Assembly: GCA_001949185.1 (NCBI GenBank)
Contig: BDGG01000010.1
Coordinates: 687,233-751,232 of the forward strand
Direction of reading: 5' to 3'
Origin: Ramazzottius varieornatus
Lineage: Eukaryota; Tardigrada; Eutardigrada; Parachela; Ramazzottiidae
Length of the DNA stretch: 64,000 bases
Made by a program: the position numbers and the translations under genes. This document shows positions 1 to 11,330 of the stretch, piece after piece. Under the pieces are notes generated by a model. That model was not told the origin of the DNA. It searched no databases and worked only from the letters and a program-made list of their open reading frames with translations. Within the stretch, counting starts at the first letter, position 1; every line of letters begins with the position of its first letter.

Positions 1-33
1 AACCGGAAGTGACGTCAAAATCTGGGCGGTACA
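1..33 (+). repeat. Left terminal inverted repeat of the transposon
   Basis: Reverse complement of 1664-1696 with a single C/T difference. It may extend left beyond the window. Confidence 0.85.
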
Positions 34-322
34 CACCTATTGATTTTATCGACCTCACGTATCGTGCGAACTTCAACTTCACATTGTCAAGCAAGGCAAA
101 TCTTTCAGAAATGATATTCTTCGTAAAAGTGGTGGAAGCATAGCGGAGTTTTAAACCATCCACGTTTCAGAAGGAACGCTCACATTTATCATGGTCACAA
201 CGACCAGTCAGTCCTTGGAAACAGAATTTTGTGGGGTTAACATATTCTACGGACCTGCCGACATAACCCGACAAATGTCAAGCTTGAGCAATGAAGTTAG
301 AAAATCTAGGACAAGTAAAGTG

Positions 323-919
323 CTAGTAAATCAGGGAATGCATTTTCAATATGACGTACCGATGGTGGACTTGAGCCGGCTGATTGTTCAAGAATATCCA
401 GTTCGTAACCTTCCTGAAACACCCCGTGAACATCGGGAAGCAAAGAACGTCCAGTGGCTGAATCTGACCGGCGACTTTAGGTGGTATAGTGATCATTTCA
501 TGTTCCAGTTCTTCCGGTTTGACTCCTTCTACGGTTTCTTGGTCAGAAAACGTCGACAAAGAATCAGCAAGGAATATACAGCGCTGGTTCGTGTGCGGAA
601 AGAAAGAGTAGAGCTCCATGGTAATTTTTCCAGACGTGGAAGCAGTGACATACAGGTTACTAGCTTTGAACATGGACTTTTTCACAAGTCGTCCGAAGAT
701 TTCATTGGGTTCTTGCAGCGTGATGAAGAGAACGGGCAGAAACTTGCGGACACCTGGTGGAACACACATCATAACCGTGTAGCTGTGAGTCATCGAGCTC
801 TGAGACTGTGTGAGTGCTAAAACGTGCTTTGCACCGACGAAATCCGGAGTTCGACCTGGTCTCTTCTCGTACCCGAATCCACTCTGATGCATTATCGATC
901 CACGAGCCTCCTTCTCCAA
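323..919 (-). pseudogene. DDE-type transposase fragment
   Basis: The 198-aa minus-strand frame carries IPPKVAGQIQPLDVLCFPMF followed by RKVTNWI. The IPP...QPLDV..F signature is diagnostic of the DDE superfamily endonuclease fold used by pogo/Tigger-like transposases. The preceding stretch resembles the part between the second and third catalytic acids, including FLADSLSTF where families usually have a catalytic D in an LLLDS-like strand. The N-terminal DNA-binding part is absent from this frame; minus-strand frames at 1044-1370 and 1208-1612 may be its remains. A plus-strand 209-aa ORF over the same bases is read as the antisense shadow. Confidence 0.6.
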
Positions 920-1663
920 CGTAATTCCTCCAGTCTCTCAGCTGGCGAGTACTGGTGACTTTCCTATACTTGTCCTGCGCACTGGCCAGGCTACGACGCT
1001 TCTTGGAAGAGACATTGGTCCAGTAACCAACAGCACGCTTTTTTTAGGCAAAATCAGCAGCCTGGTTTAGTGCCACTTTCGGATTCGGGATTCGGAGTAC
1101 AAACAGCTCATGGGAAGAAGGCTCTGTTCCGAGTGAAGCAGGTCCGGTAAGGCGACCATTCGGAGTAGATTCGAAGTCTGCTTCGCTATGTCCATGAAAC
1201 AGGTTGGTTACAGCGATAGACTTTTCCAGCTGATCGAACGTCGGCACGCCAATCGGGAGCTCATACTGAAGATCTTCTTCAGTGGCCGATATCGCACTTC
1301 CAGCTTGGTCGAGCTGGACGTCCAAGAAGTCTGTAAGCACAAGACCAAACCTGAGATAAGCTTTAGGCAATCGACATAATTGCCGAAATTTACAGTACTC
1401 GTACCTTTGATGAGTGTCTTTAACATCTTGTCAGATTCGCTCTCAGAGTCGCTCAGTTGGAAATGTTGCTCGTAGTCCGACAGCAGTAGGTTCAAGATGT
1501 TGAGGGCATTAACGGATTCCGTGGCGCTATCGGGAGGAAAAGAAGAGAGGAAAGAGAACTTCGCAGCACAAATGATTAGCTTGTATTCTAAAGCATAGCG
1601 CAACTTTGTCAATCAATAACGAATCAACAACACTGAAACCAAACCCCTTGATTGAATAAACCA

Positions 1664-1696
1664 TGTACCGCCCAGATTTTGACATCACTTCCGGTT
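1664..1696 (-). repeat. Right terminal inverted repeat of the transposon
   Basis: Mirrors bases 1-33. The outermost bases read ACTTCCGGTT and are followed by unrelated sequence (CCTGTAGTG). Confidence 0.85.
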
Positions 1697-1890
1697 CCTG
1701 TAGTGTCTTCCAGAATTTCATTGCGCAAGCTACGCCTGTTTCAAACGATAGAACAGACTCTTCTCCATCAGTCTATCATGTCAGAATATTTCAGAAAGGT
1801 GGAGGACAAGCATAATCCCCTCGTTAATGGGCCGAAACCTGTAATCGGGTCTTTTTGTAAATGCGAGCCCGGCATGCAAACCTCGAACCT

Positions 1891-1992
1891 GAGCTGATCG
1901 TTCTTCCAAGTGGCGCAAGCTTTCAGCTCTTGTCACCGAGGATGTGCGCCACTCAGCAAAACGATCTGGTCGAGTATGTTTGCCGAGCTCTC
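1891..1992. repeat. Hairpin MITE copy (ARIH1 intron)
   Basis: Arms AAGTGGCGCAAGC and TGTGCGCCACT flank a short loop, with outer arms GAGCTGATCG... and ...TTTGCCGAGCTCTC. It lies just upstream of the ARIH1 last-exon acceptor. Confidence 0.75.
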
Positions 1993-2044
1993 AAACTTCG
2001 TTTTATATTAAAAGTTGGTGACTTTTTGTGGGTTATTGTTTCAG

Positions 2045-2395
2045 GTGCGCGTTTCGGTCGAGGTCAAGACGGAACTGCTCCGCGGTTTCGACCTGTCCTA
2101 CATTGAGCTTCAGTTTCTGCAGAAAGCTGTGGATACTCTGAAGCAATGCCGCCGGACGCCGATGAACACCTACGCGTTTGCTTTCTACGCCAAGAAGAAC
2201 CATCAACAAGCAAGATTCGAGGTCAACCAGAGCGACCTGGAGACTGCAACTGAAACATTGTCAAAACAGCTGGAAGCCGAAGGAGAGACTGTGGCGGACA
2301 TCAAGCAGAAGTTCCAGGACCAAGCCAACTACTGCGAGAGTCGAAGGAAGGTTTTGGTGGAACATGTCCATGAATGGTACGAGAAAGAATGGTAG
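2045..2395 (+). CDS. ARIH1: Ariadne-type RBR E3 ubiquitin ligase, last exon (partial gene)
   Basis: The exon opens after a TTTCAG acceptor at 2044 and ends with TAG at 2393-2395. Its roughly 116 residues match the C-terminal Ariadne domain of ARIH1, for example IELQFLQKAVDTLKQCR, TYAFAFYAKKN, DLETATETLS and NYCESRRKVLVEHVHE. In the family this helical domain autoinhibits the RING-between-RING ligase until a neddylated cullin-RING partner engages it. The catalytic RING1-IBR-RING2 part must lie left of the window, separated by an intron that holds the transposon and a hairpin MITE. The end (EKEW) is a few residues shorter than in vertebrates. It runs tail to tail with the SLC22 gene. Family assignment is firm; ARIH1 versus a sister paralogue is not tested. 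Confidence 0.9.
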   Translation: MRVSVEVKTELLRGFDLSYIELQFLQKAVDTLKQCRRTPMNTYAFAFYAKKNHQQARFEVNQSDLETATETLSKQLEAEGETVADIKQKFQDQANYCESRRKVLVEHVHEWYEKEW

Positions 2396-2699
2396 GAATT
2401 CAGTTGAATGTTACTCTACTTTCGTGTGATGCCCAAATAATTATGGCTTCTTCGTTCTACCATCAGCTGGTATTTCCTACTTCCAAAAGGCTTTCGTCGT
2501 GTAAGTACGTTAGCTCCTGATCCTTCGATACTCATTCCTGACGGCACACTTGACTCGTTCTTTTCAATTTCGTCTTGTCAAGCTCCAGGTTCACACACAC
2601 GTTCACGTTTAATAGTTTTGAAATCCGGGAAATTCTTCCTTCACCAAGTAATATGGACAAAATATTGCACGGCGAAGTTGCGAATTGGCCGTTGGGGAC

Positions 2700-2812
2700 C
2701 AAGCTCGACAATATCTGCGTAAAGAGTTTCTTCCGAGTGGCGCACGCTTCAAGCCAATAAGATTGATGATATGCGCCACTTTGGAAACAGAAGTGGCGCA
2801 TCTTGTCGAGGT
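2700..2812. repeat. Hairpin MITE copy (SLC22 3' end)
   Basis: Core AGTGGCGCACGCTTC...ATGCGCCACT, with outer arms AGCTCGACAATATC and CTTGTCGAG. It starts a few bases past the inferred SLC22 stop codon (2817, minus strand), so it should form part of the 3' UTR. It is the only copy not inside an intron. Confidence 0.75.
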
Positions 2813-2816
2813 TGCT

Positions 2817-4881
2817 TCAGACTCTTCCAACTCTTCCAAGTTCAGAGCTTCCAACTGCCGCTGTGCTGGTGGTGGCTGTGATTCTCTTCTGATTCCGGTT
2901 GCCACAAGTTGTCAGCACAAGGTTTCGTCGCGATTAGCTGTCCTCGCTGCGGGAGAACTCGAAGAATATCTCTCAAGGTACGGTGCTTACCGAACTCCTC
3001 GCCTTCATCCATGGTCTCAGGCAGTAGCTGGTTCGCTGTTTCAGGTAGCAGCAACGTGGCGAACCCACCAAGGATAGCCAAGACGGCAAAAGCCACCAAG
3101 GGCAACCATGGATAGTGCTTCGCCACCGACGTGATCAACGGGCAGACACACAACCCAAGCGTCGACACAGTCTGCGCCAAGAACCCACCAGATCCTCTAA
3201 CGACCGTGGGAAAGATCTCCGAAGCGATCAGATCCGTCACGAAGAACGAGATGGTAATGGCGAATTTTGATATGAGAAAGAGAACAATGGTTGTTTTCTG
3301 ATGCGTGAGAGGCGTCAGCGCGGCTGCAATGCAAAAAATGCCTCCGATCTCGAGTGAGATCATCAGAGTTCCTCGTCGACCAAGTGGGTTGAGAGTGAAG
3401 TACAGGAGGAAGTAGGAGGGAAGTTCGACTAGAGCTGCTAGCAGGAAACCCACATAGTCGTCACCGCCCAAGTATGGCACGAAGAAGTTCATGCCGTTGT
3501 AGACGGCGAACCCGCTAAATGTGATGAAGACGATCAGGATGGAGTTCTTTCGTAAGTTGGGCGTCCGGAACAGGTCGACCAAAGTATATTTCCTGAAAAA
3601 CGGAATGGGTGCTGTGCAAACAAGACAAAGGAAAATGTCATCTAAAGTGACGCACGTTTCCATTGTTTCGACTGGAAGGGTGCGCCACTCAAGCCGACTA
3701 CTTGAACGGTTTGTTTTGGCCGCCTTCCATTGTAAGATTCAGTCTTGAAATTCAGGTCTTTAAGTACGGGCTCACCTGGTTGTAGCTTCTAGATCCACCG
3801 ACGCTTCGATTTTACTTCTCAGGATTTCCAAATAGTTTTCCGGAAGGTCGGGCTTGTTCATCTTGATAATTCTTCTAACGATAGCCAACATCTCGTCAGT
3901 CCTCCCACGCGCCATCAACCACCGCGGCGATTCTGGAAGCAACCACCAGTCTGCTATGAAGAACGTGAAAGGAAGCGTTACTGCCAGCTGGAACTCGAAC
4001 CAGGGTCGGACAAAGTATGCCACCACAGCGACTCCGACAACGCCCAGCGAGTAAAAAAATGATATGGTGGTGCCGACAGCCGCGCGCTTCGACGGACCGA
4101 CGAGCTCAAGACCCATGATCAGCGGAATCAAGTAAACTGGGATGACGGTGAGTCCGCTGATGAAGCGAGCAATGCAGAAGAACGTGAAGTTTGGTGAGAA
4201 GGCAGTAGCGATACCACTAGCAAGTTGGATAATCGCAGCGAGGAAGAATGCTTTCTTGCGACCGATCCTGTCGGAAAGGAAACCGAAAAGCAGACAACCG
4301 AGAAGGGTTCCCACTGTGTTGATGAAGAGCGACCATGTCGGGAAGTCTTCTTTGTCGCAGATGAGGTTCCAATCCATGACGAGGGTAGACTGGTAGACAG
4401 AGCGATCGTACTCCCAACCACTGGTGCAGGGGACTGTCGGGAAAGTGGCGTTTTGGAAGTGTTCGGCGTTTTCTAGTTTGTTGGACTGTTGAAGATGCCG
4501 GTAAGTGGGGCTGTCGAGCCTGTCGAGATCGTACATGGAGCAGCGACTATGAGTAATGTTTCCGGTTTCAGCGTTTCTCACGTTTGGAATCCACCAGCGA
4601 TTACTGCTTTGGTTGTTCGGTAAAATTGTGTGGAGCTCGGAGATGTTGAAGGAGGGCGGAAGTCGACACCAGTAGTCACCGGGAACCCCAACGGTAAAAA
4701 TCTGTAATTAGAGTTACGATGGTATCGGGACAGTTTTCTCAAATGAGGATCCTCGTAATACCTGGGAAAATCCATGGAAGCCACCGGGAAGCGTCGCTGG
4801 AAGGACCACAAAGACGAGAAGGAGCTTCTGATACCGCCCGAATTGACCTACCTCGAGTAAAATCTCGTCGAAATCGATCAT
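2817..4881 (-). CDS. SLC22-family organic cation/carnitine transporter (MFS)
   Basis: Exons on the minus strand: 4881-4762, 4701-3776, 3592-2991 and probably 2854-2817, giving 561 aa, the usual SLC22 size. The N terminus MIDFDEILLEVGQFGRYQ and the following PGDYWCRLP are family hallmarks. Then come the large extracellular loop with cysteines, DWNLICDKE, the MFS signature GFLSDRIGRKKAF after TM2, PESPRWL, and a C-terminal LPETANQLLPET before the end. Twelve membrane helices are expected. The carrier would move organic cations or carnitine across the plasma membrane. The intron 3593-3775 holds a hairpin MITE. The fourth exon is the least certain; it was chosen because its acceptor keeps frame. 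It is head to head with GNPTG. The exact substrate cannot be told from sequence. Confidence 0.92.
3640..3712. repeat. Hairpin MITE copy (SLC22 intron)
   Basis: Core AGTGACGCACGTTTCC and GGAAGGGTGCGCCACT around a short loop, inside the 183-bp intron 3593-3775. Confidence 0.7.
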
Positions 4882-5378
4882 AGCTTCTGCGATTTTGTGT
4901 CCACTAACTACAGATGGAACGGTTCGCCAAAGTTGATGTTGGCTCTGCTCACATTAGGAATGCTAGTTTTGGGCTGTTTTTCCACGAGCTCTTCGAAGAA
5001 TAGAATTTATGCAACAAAAACCGGAAATGCGGCATAGTCGCGCCACAGTTGATGCGCATAAATTTGGCCATTCTCTTCTTTCTAATTTCCGTTTACACTT
5101 TAACTGGCTGTCTTCGGCTGTACAGCTCGCAGTGAGCTCAGCGGACAACGGTTTGTTTTGCATGATCAGTCAGGTCGGAGAAAATTTGCGAGCTCGAGAA
5201 CGGAAGGACCCGGAGGTGTCGCATCCGAAGTAGCCCCTGACGTCACAGCAGCCTAACGTCATGCGTACCGATGTCATCCGGTTGTCCAACAGTCTAACTG
5301 TAGCAGCTGTAGCAGCTAACGCGATTAATTATTCTCCTTCTTCCAGCTCCAGTTTGTTTCACCTTGCATTGCTCCACC
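4882..5378. promoter_or_regulatory. Head-to-head promoter region, SLC22 / GNPTG
   Basis: 497 bp separate the two divergent start codons. No clear TATA box was found. A TGACGTCA palindrome (CRE-like) lies near 5238. Shared regulation is inferred from layout only. Confidence 0.4.
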
Positions 5379-6875
5379 ATGCCTTACCTTTCCCGGATAT
5401 CGTACATTGCCATAGGATTGACCGTGATCTGGATGTGGGACGTGGGAAAGTATTTGGGTGAGCGGATGACTACTGCATGTACCGTATGGTGCTCTGAGTA
5501 ACTGTTCCTGTCATGTATGTCATGCTTGCAGTGCTGGCCACAAGCCACGATGTTGTGAAGATGCGCGTTATCGTGGATCCCGTTTCCCTCTCCCAAGCCA
5601 ACCATGCCGCAGCCGCCGTGAGAGAAGATGAGGATGAGGAGGCGGACAACGGGGAGCCTATCACTGTGCGCGTTGAACCAGCCAGCTTCTCCGGTCCAGA
5701 GCACTTCCGGTCGCTTGATGGTCAGTGCTTCCAGTTTGACGATGAGAAGTAAATTAGTTCACTTCATCCTTGAGAGTTATGGCGCAGTACAGACTACGGC
5801 CTACGACCTGAAACTGCGTTTTGTGTTTAGGTTCGAGTACAAGCTGTGCCCATTTCAGAATGCTACCCAGAAAGAAAACAATGGCAGAAGGCGCACCACT
5901 TCAATTGGGTAGGTCGAAGTACGGTACTTCATTTCCGTGATTCCGCAGCGGCGCCGCAACGGCGCAACTGCAGAGTCCAGAACAACGGTCTTTCATACCG
6001 CCGATGGCCTTTGCCAAGGTGTTCTGCGACCATTATCGATCTTTTGCAGAGTATGGCATGATTGGATTGTGAAGAACGAAAGTTTCGCTGGATGGCGCTT
6101 CCTGAACGGGAAACCATGCGATGCAGAAACCGTTCGTCAAACAATCGTATGTACCTCTTTCTCGAAATGCATAATTTCCAGTTGCATGCGGGTTTTTTAT
6201 GGCTGGACATCGTACGGAAGAGGCTTGATTAGGGCAATGTCTGTCATCAGGTTGATTTCGAATGCGGAAGTGTTCCGCTGATTTGGGAGGTCGCGGAACC
6301 CGCTCGTTGTCACTACCACTTGACATTCAAACTCCCGCAAGCATGCTACACCGATCCGCTGCTGGTTTATCCCATACTTCCACAAGAGCTGCGAACTCGA
6401 TGGGATATGCTGGAGAAAGAATACTTGGACGGCGAGATCACCGACAAGGTATTCCTTGAGATACTTCTGACGTGGACGGACCTGCGTACAGTTCTTTTTG
6501 TATCTTTGCGGTGTTTTTTCAAGGGTTACGATGTGCGATTGTCGGAGATTCTGGGCGACGCAAACCTTGTGCGGTTGGAAGCTGCATTAGCCGCTCCTAC
6601 AACGGACCCTTCTTCGCAGTTTACTACGTTGCGAAATGTCGCCACTTCCGGTGTGGTTAGTGAAGCTGTGTCTTCCGTTAACGATGGGCCTTCTGGCGGA
6701 AGTCGCTTTCAAAGTGTGGATCAATGTCAGAAGGTGTGTAATGAAACTACTTCACGATGTACCTCCCGTTTTTGATGGCATGCTTAGCTTCCTTCGACAG
6801 GAATTCCGTGATCTGGAGGAGAAGTATCGTCGCTTGAAAGAGTTCTGTCCTGCTGCAGGTCAGGTGCTCGGGTGA
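5379..6875 (+). CDS. GNPTG: N-acetylglucosamine-1-phosphotransferase gamma subunit
   Basis: Seven exons: 5379-5457, 5532-5748, 5831-5908, 6050-6146, 6251-6448, 6524-6733, 6801-6875; 317 aa (human 305). An N-terminal signal/anchor (SYIAIGLTVIWMW) precedes the MRH-type region: FRSLDGQCFQFDDEKFEYKL, CPFQNATQ, GVWHDWIVKNESFAGWRFLNG, VDFECGS, EPARCHYHLTFKLPQACY and LLVYPILP, all in the order seen in human GNPTG. The C-terminal stretch FQSVDQCQK / EFRDLEEKYRRLKEFC matches the last helix. In the Golgi this subunit helps the GNPTAB enzyme add the mannose-6-phosphate tag to lysosomal hydrolases. All junctions keep frame and use GT-AG sites. Confidence 0.93.
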
Positions 6876-7539
6876 TTTACGGGTCCTCAGAGCATTGCGT
6901 GCTCTTTTCAGTATATTTTAAGACGATTCATTGGTTCCTGACGTAAGGTGATTTAGCTTTCGCTGTGATAAAGATGACACCACATGTTAAAAGAAATCTG
7001 GAAACTGGCTAGTCGGTTTTACTGTCGTACTTCCGGTCTTTTGCCTTTTGTATATCCGGTGAGGCCAGCTCTCTCATTTTTTTTTATTTGGTCCTCCAAG
7101 TTTTTTAAATGTGTACGCTCTGAAGAATACACACTACAGTGCATCTTGATGGGACACGGCGTAATATGAATGCTATACGAACTGGAGAGGAGGAAGGAAG
7201 GAGGAAGAAAAATGCTGCACAAAATCAATGCGAGACTTCCAGGCTTAACTTAGAGACTCCCATGTCGTACACGAGACGGTACTGCCAGAGTGATACTCTG
7301 GTACTGCTCACCACGAGCATCCGCTGCTAACGGTTGGTTGGCGATGCCCTGTTTTCGGTTTACGGTAGTTGATTGAGTTGATCAGCTCTCAAGTCTCAAC
7401 CTCAATACTCGTACAACTTTTTGACTTTTCTACTTTTCCAGCCATTTTCCATTTCTGTCATTCTGTTGCTGTCTCTGGTTCAGCCGGTTGGGACGTTGGG
7501 TGTTACACCACATCAGGAGCGGACATCTGTACTAGGAGA
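6876..7539. other. Intergenic, nothing recognised
   Basis: Spacer between GNPTG and SNRNP40 with T-rich runs. I see no gene or repeat family; it probably holds the SNRNP40 promoter. Confidence 0.5.
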
Positions 7540-9221
7540 ATGGCGATCAATGGACATAAACGCGACGGAGATGTGCTCGACGATGGCGGCTACGACGAGG
7601 ATTTCCCACAGTTCAAGAAGCCTCGGAATGAGCTCGTCGTCGCAGAAGATACTGCTGCCAGAGAACGCAAGATGGCCGTAGCTGTAAGTGTCCGTTGTAA
7701 CTCACATGGTGGAGAGTTTAAATCGTGAGCCATATACGTTGCTTTATAGGGAATACCGAGAACGTCCAGCATGCAAGCGCCAATCATGCTCCTGACAGGC
7801 CACGGTGGAGAAATATTCTGCTGTAAATTCCACCCAGATGGTTCAGCTTTGGCTTCCGCTGGATTTGACAGACAGATCTGTAAGACATTTCGGTGTTTTC
7901 ATCTCGTGTTATAGCCTGCATGGAGAATATCCTGCGAATTATTTCAGACCTGTGGAATGTGTTTGGAGAGTGCGAAAATTATGCCATTCTACCCGGACAT
8001 ACTGGGGCTATCCTGGACCTCCACTTTACCAGAGACGGAAGGTACAGTCTGACGTAGAAAATTTTGCTCATATCTCTTGTGGTAGAAACAGGAAACCTCG
8101 AAAAATGTTGACAGACGTCATCAGATTGAATGATCAATTGGGATTTGGGATTCAAAATTGCAGTCCTTTTGATGAGGCACATAGATACTCTGCAGTTTTC
8201 TGCAAGTTATCCTGCTAATTGTAAGCTTTTTCCATCGATCTGCTCAGAAAACTGGATCTTTGTTTTGCAGAAAGATCATCACCTCGTCGACGGACAAGAC
8301 CATCGGTGTTTTTGATTTCATGACCGGTGCCCGCATAAAGCGCATCAAAGGCCACAAGCAGATCGTCAATTCAGCCTGCACAAGTCCTAACGCTGGACCA
8401 GACATGATCTGTAGCGCGAGTGACGACGGAAAAGTCATGATGTGGGACCTCCGGACACGGAACTTTGTTAAATCCTTTGAATCAAAGTATCCTGTCCTCT
8501 CCTGCTGCTTCAACGGAGTCACGGACGTTATCGTTTCCGGTGGCGTCGACAACAACCTCAAAGTAAATTCCCCAAAAGCATGACCACCTTCATACTCACC
8601 TATTTTGTGCACCAAGCATCTATCGTAGTTTCTTCTCTCTTTTCCAGGTATGGGATCTCAAAAACGACCAGCTCCATTACTCGCTAGTTGGACACAGCGA
8701 CTCCGTTACGGGCATCGCGTTGGATCCAACGGGCTCTTACGTCCTCTCGAATTCTATGGATAATACTGGTACATCCTATTCTTCCGTTCGCTGGGCATTA
8801 GTTACGATCGTGGTTTATTTTGTAGCGAGGATTTGGGACATTAGGCCTTTCGCGCCTCCGCAGAGGTGTACGAGACTGTTCAGTGGCCACCAGCACAACT
8901 TTGAGAAGAACCTTCTCAGGTGTGCCTGGTCGAAAGACGGAAGTAGGGTAGCATGTGGCTCCGGTGACCGTTTCGTGTACATCTGGGAGACGGTCTCAGC
9001 GAAAATCGAGTATAAGCTACCTGGACACAATGGATCGGTCAATGATGTCTGCTTCCATCCTAGAGAACCCATCGGTAAGCTCACTGTTGATAAGTTATTT
9101 TTTGTAAACATCGTCGTAAAATCATAATAATATCTGCGAAGGTTAAAACAAATGTTTCTTTACAGTGGCATCAGCTTCGAGCGACAGGCAAATTTACTTG
9201 GGCGAAATCGAACTGAGCTGA
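7540..9221 (+). CDS. SNRNP40: U5 snRNP 40-kDa WD40 protein
   Basis: Seven exons: 7540-7683, 7750-7879, 7948-8041, 8271-8562, 8648-8768, 8826-9074, 9166-9221; 361 aa (human 357). After a charged N terminus the chain forms seven WD40 repeats, with landmarks LLTGHGGEIFCCKFHPDG, YLWNVFGECENYA, GHTGAILDLHF, SGGVDNNLKVWDLK, IWDIRPFAPPQRC, HNFEKNLLRCAWSKDGS and YKLPGHNGSVNDVCFHP, ending SDRQIYLGEIELS. The order and wording match the human protein across the whole length. The propeller is a component of the U5 snRNP and works with PRP8 in the spliceosome. The stop codon is only 106 bp from that of the opposing dioxygenase gene, so the two 3' UTRs probably overlap. Confidence 0.95.
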
Positions 9222-9327
9222 AAGAACTTCACAGTTTAAAGAAAGACCAACTAAAAATGTTAGACATGTTATCTTGTTTGTAACGTTGTTGATTGACCGA
9301 TATTTTCTGCTTTTTTTGGACTGCTGG

Positions 9328-11330
9328 TTAGAAGCTTTGGTTTCCAACGTGTGGGAATTGTATCCTTTGCTTGTTCCCGAACAGCGTAACTTGCGCTTGG
9401 GACTGAAATTCGTCGATATTGACATAACAGCCCTGAAATCAGTATGTTTATTTTTACCGACATTCTGATGAGCATTTCGAAAGCCTCGCGGCATCTTTTA
9501 GCACCTGCAGATGTCGAACTCCTTCCGAGACGGTAAAAGCGTTGCGACCATGCAGCCACGTTCTGTTGTTGAAGATGATGAGATCGCCCGGCCTCATTAA
9601 GAAGCTTTTCTTCGTGGGTGAAGCGTCAATCAACGAGGCAAGTTTCCGGTAGGCGTCGTAATACCTTTCCACGTTGCCCTAAAGGAAAATCCAATACATT
9701 TACGAAGAGAGAAAATTTGTATGGAGTACTGTGCATATGTGAATGTTATACCTCGGAAGCGAAGAAAGGTCCTTCGAACTGTGGTGCCCAGAAGAAGCCC
9801 GTTATTTCCCTTTTATCGTTGATCACGATGTGGGGTCTTCGGTACCGCATGTGGACAGGCCATTCTCTCTCATAGTGGATCTTCTCGAAAGTGACTGGAG
9901 TGCTGCAGAGTACGTTGAACTCTGCCGGGAACTTGTACCGCATTTTTTCAGCGACGTCGAACCCGTCGATCAAAATGCTCTCCCCACCTTGAACACTCTC
10001 ATCAAACCTACAATACAAACATAACGAAGATTTGCTTCGGTTATGCGGTCTAAGTGGAAAAAAGCATGGGGTTACTTTAAACAGTGAAGAAGCTGTAAAC
10101 CAGGTGGAGATTCGTAATAAACCAGGTCCATGTGCGGCTTCAGTTCGGCATTGCTATAAGCGACGTTGATCGGCTTGTCTGTCGACATCACATCAAAAAC
10201 CTATCAAGTATGAAAGTCTCAACTGAAAAATGTTGAAAGATGATTGGGAGCTAGCCAAAAAAACCTTGACGAGATCGCTTTTTGAAGTTGCGCACACTTT
10301 CGGACAATGAGACTGGAAGCGTGCGCCACTGGGGAATGCAGTCCCGTCTGCCGAGCTATCAATTTACAACCAACGGCAATCTTCGTAACGTCTACAATTT
10401 CTGTGAAGCATTTACCTCGCCGTAAATGGTCCGTTGGACTGGCAGATTGAATACATCTTGGACGAACTTCTTGACCGTTCCAGGAGTCGTAGGGAGGCCG
10501 TGGACCTTGATGTGCCCTTCTTTTAGGATAGCTTCATACAGGTGGCGAACGTATTCAGATTTCTCGAGCTCCTTGTAATCAATCACAGACATCCCGATTG
10601 AGTGGCTCTGCAATCAACGAGTATCCGCGAGGTCTAAGCATACTCGCACTTCGAAGTTGTCGCAGGAAACATTCAGCGCAAGAAAAGTCACCTTTTTGAG
10701 CGATAGTTCGCTCTTGTCTTCCTTCTCAAGTTTGTGTAGGTGGTTCTCCACGAGCCATTTCAAGTTTATTCGTCCTTTATGGTTGTCAGTCCATTCTAAA
10801 ACCACACAGTCTCCTGGAAAACGAAACAGTTGGTGTTCATACAATAATACCAGGAGGAAGTAGATTTTGTTCATATTGGGACTACGTACTGTACCTTCTA
10901 TAAAAGCATCTAACAAAGTGATGTTGCCGGGAATTTTAGAAGGGTCCAGGATGCGTTGGTTGGAAAAGGGCTGACGGCATTCCGCGCACTGACAGTGAAA
11001 TCGAAGCCATTGGTGTGGATCTGCGGATGGTAGAAGCGCTTGGAGCTAACAAGCATATAGGAGTTATAGCGATCTGACTCCAAACTTACAAGAGTAATTG
11101 TGGCCTCCATCTGGCCATCCAGCGTACCAGGCCAACTTCAGACTTCGCTCTTCAAACAGCTGTACCTCCGGGACTTTGTTAGCCTCTGTTTTTGGGATGT
11201 TCGTTGTTGCTCGCGACCAGCTTCTCATCGGTGTTCCACCGCAGAATCTGCGCAGGCGTTTCGTCCGTAAAAGTCTTGAGCATGCGCTGGCAACGTCGCT
11301 CCTCCGGATGGCCGGCGAAATGATGTCCAT
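9328..11330 (-). CDS. Gamma-butyrobetaine / trimethyllysine dioxygenase-type enzyme
   Basis: Eight exons on the minus strand: 11330-11090, 11020-10895, 10813-10692, 10607-10416, 10200-10076, 10007-9752, 9678-9505, 9432-9328; 446 aa. An arginine-rich N terminus (ISPAIRRSDVASACSRLLR) could be a mitochondrial presequence. A zinc-binding DUF971-like domain follows (QWLRFHCQCAECRQPF, NQRILDPSKIP). The 2-oxoglutarate/Fe(II) core has H250-x-D252 (LKPHMDLVYY), PPGLQLLHC, GGESILIDGFD and distal H397 (TWLHGRNAF). Animals have two such enzymes, at the first and last steps of carnitine synthesis; the core resembles both. It could also be a third, invertebrate-specific subtype. The 10201-10415 intron holds a hairpin MITE. 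Start chosen as the first ATG before the zinc domain. Confidence 0.88.
10262..10360. repeat. Hairpin MITE copy (dioxygenase intron)
   Basis: Arms TTGCGCACACTTTC and GGAAGCGTGCGCCACT, with an outer arm ending CTGCCGAGC. Inside the intron 10201-10415. Confidence 0.7.

Larger units (their letters stand above)
1..1696. mobile_element. Decayed DNA transposon, 33-bp TIRs, DDE transposase remnant
   Basis: Bases 1-33 and 1664-1696 are inverted copies of each other with one mismatch (AACCGGAAGTGACGTCAAAA at the left end). Between them lies a minus-strand frame (323-919) with DDE-superfamily transposase sequence. Together these mark a cut-and-paste element of the Tc1/mariner/pogo kind. No full-length transposase is readable, so the copy is probably inactive. 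It lies upstream of the last ARIH1 exon, so it is likely inside an ARIH1 intron. The left flank is outside the window, so a target-site duplication cannot be tested. Confidence 0.75.

Noticed and set aside
191-820. 209-aa plus-strand ORF
   Set aside because: The opposite strand carries the recognisable transposase signature; this frame has none.
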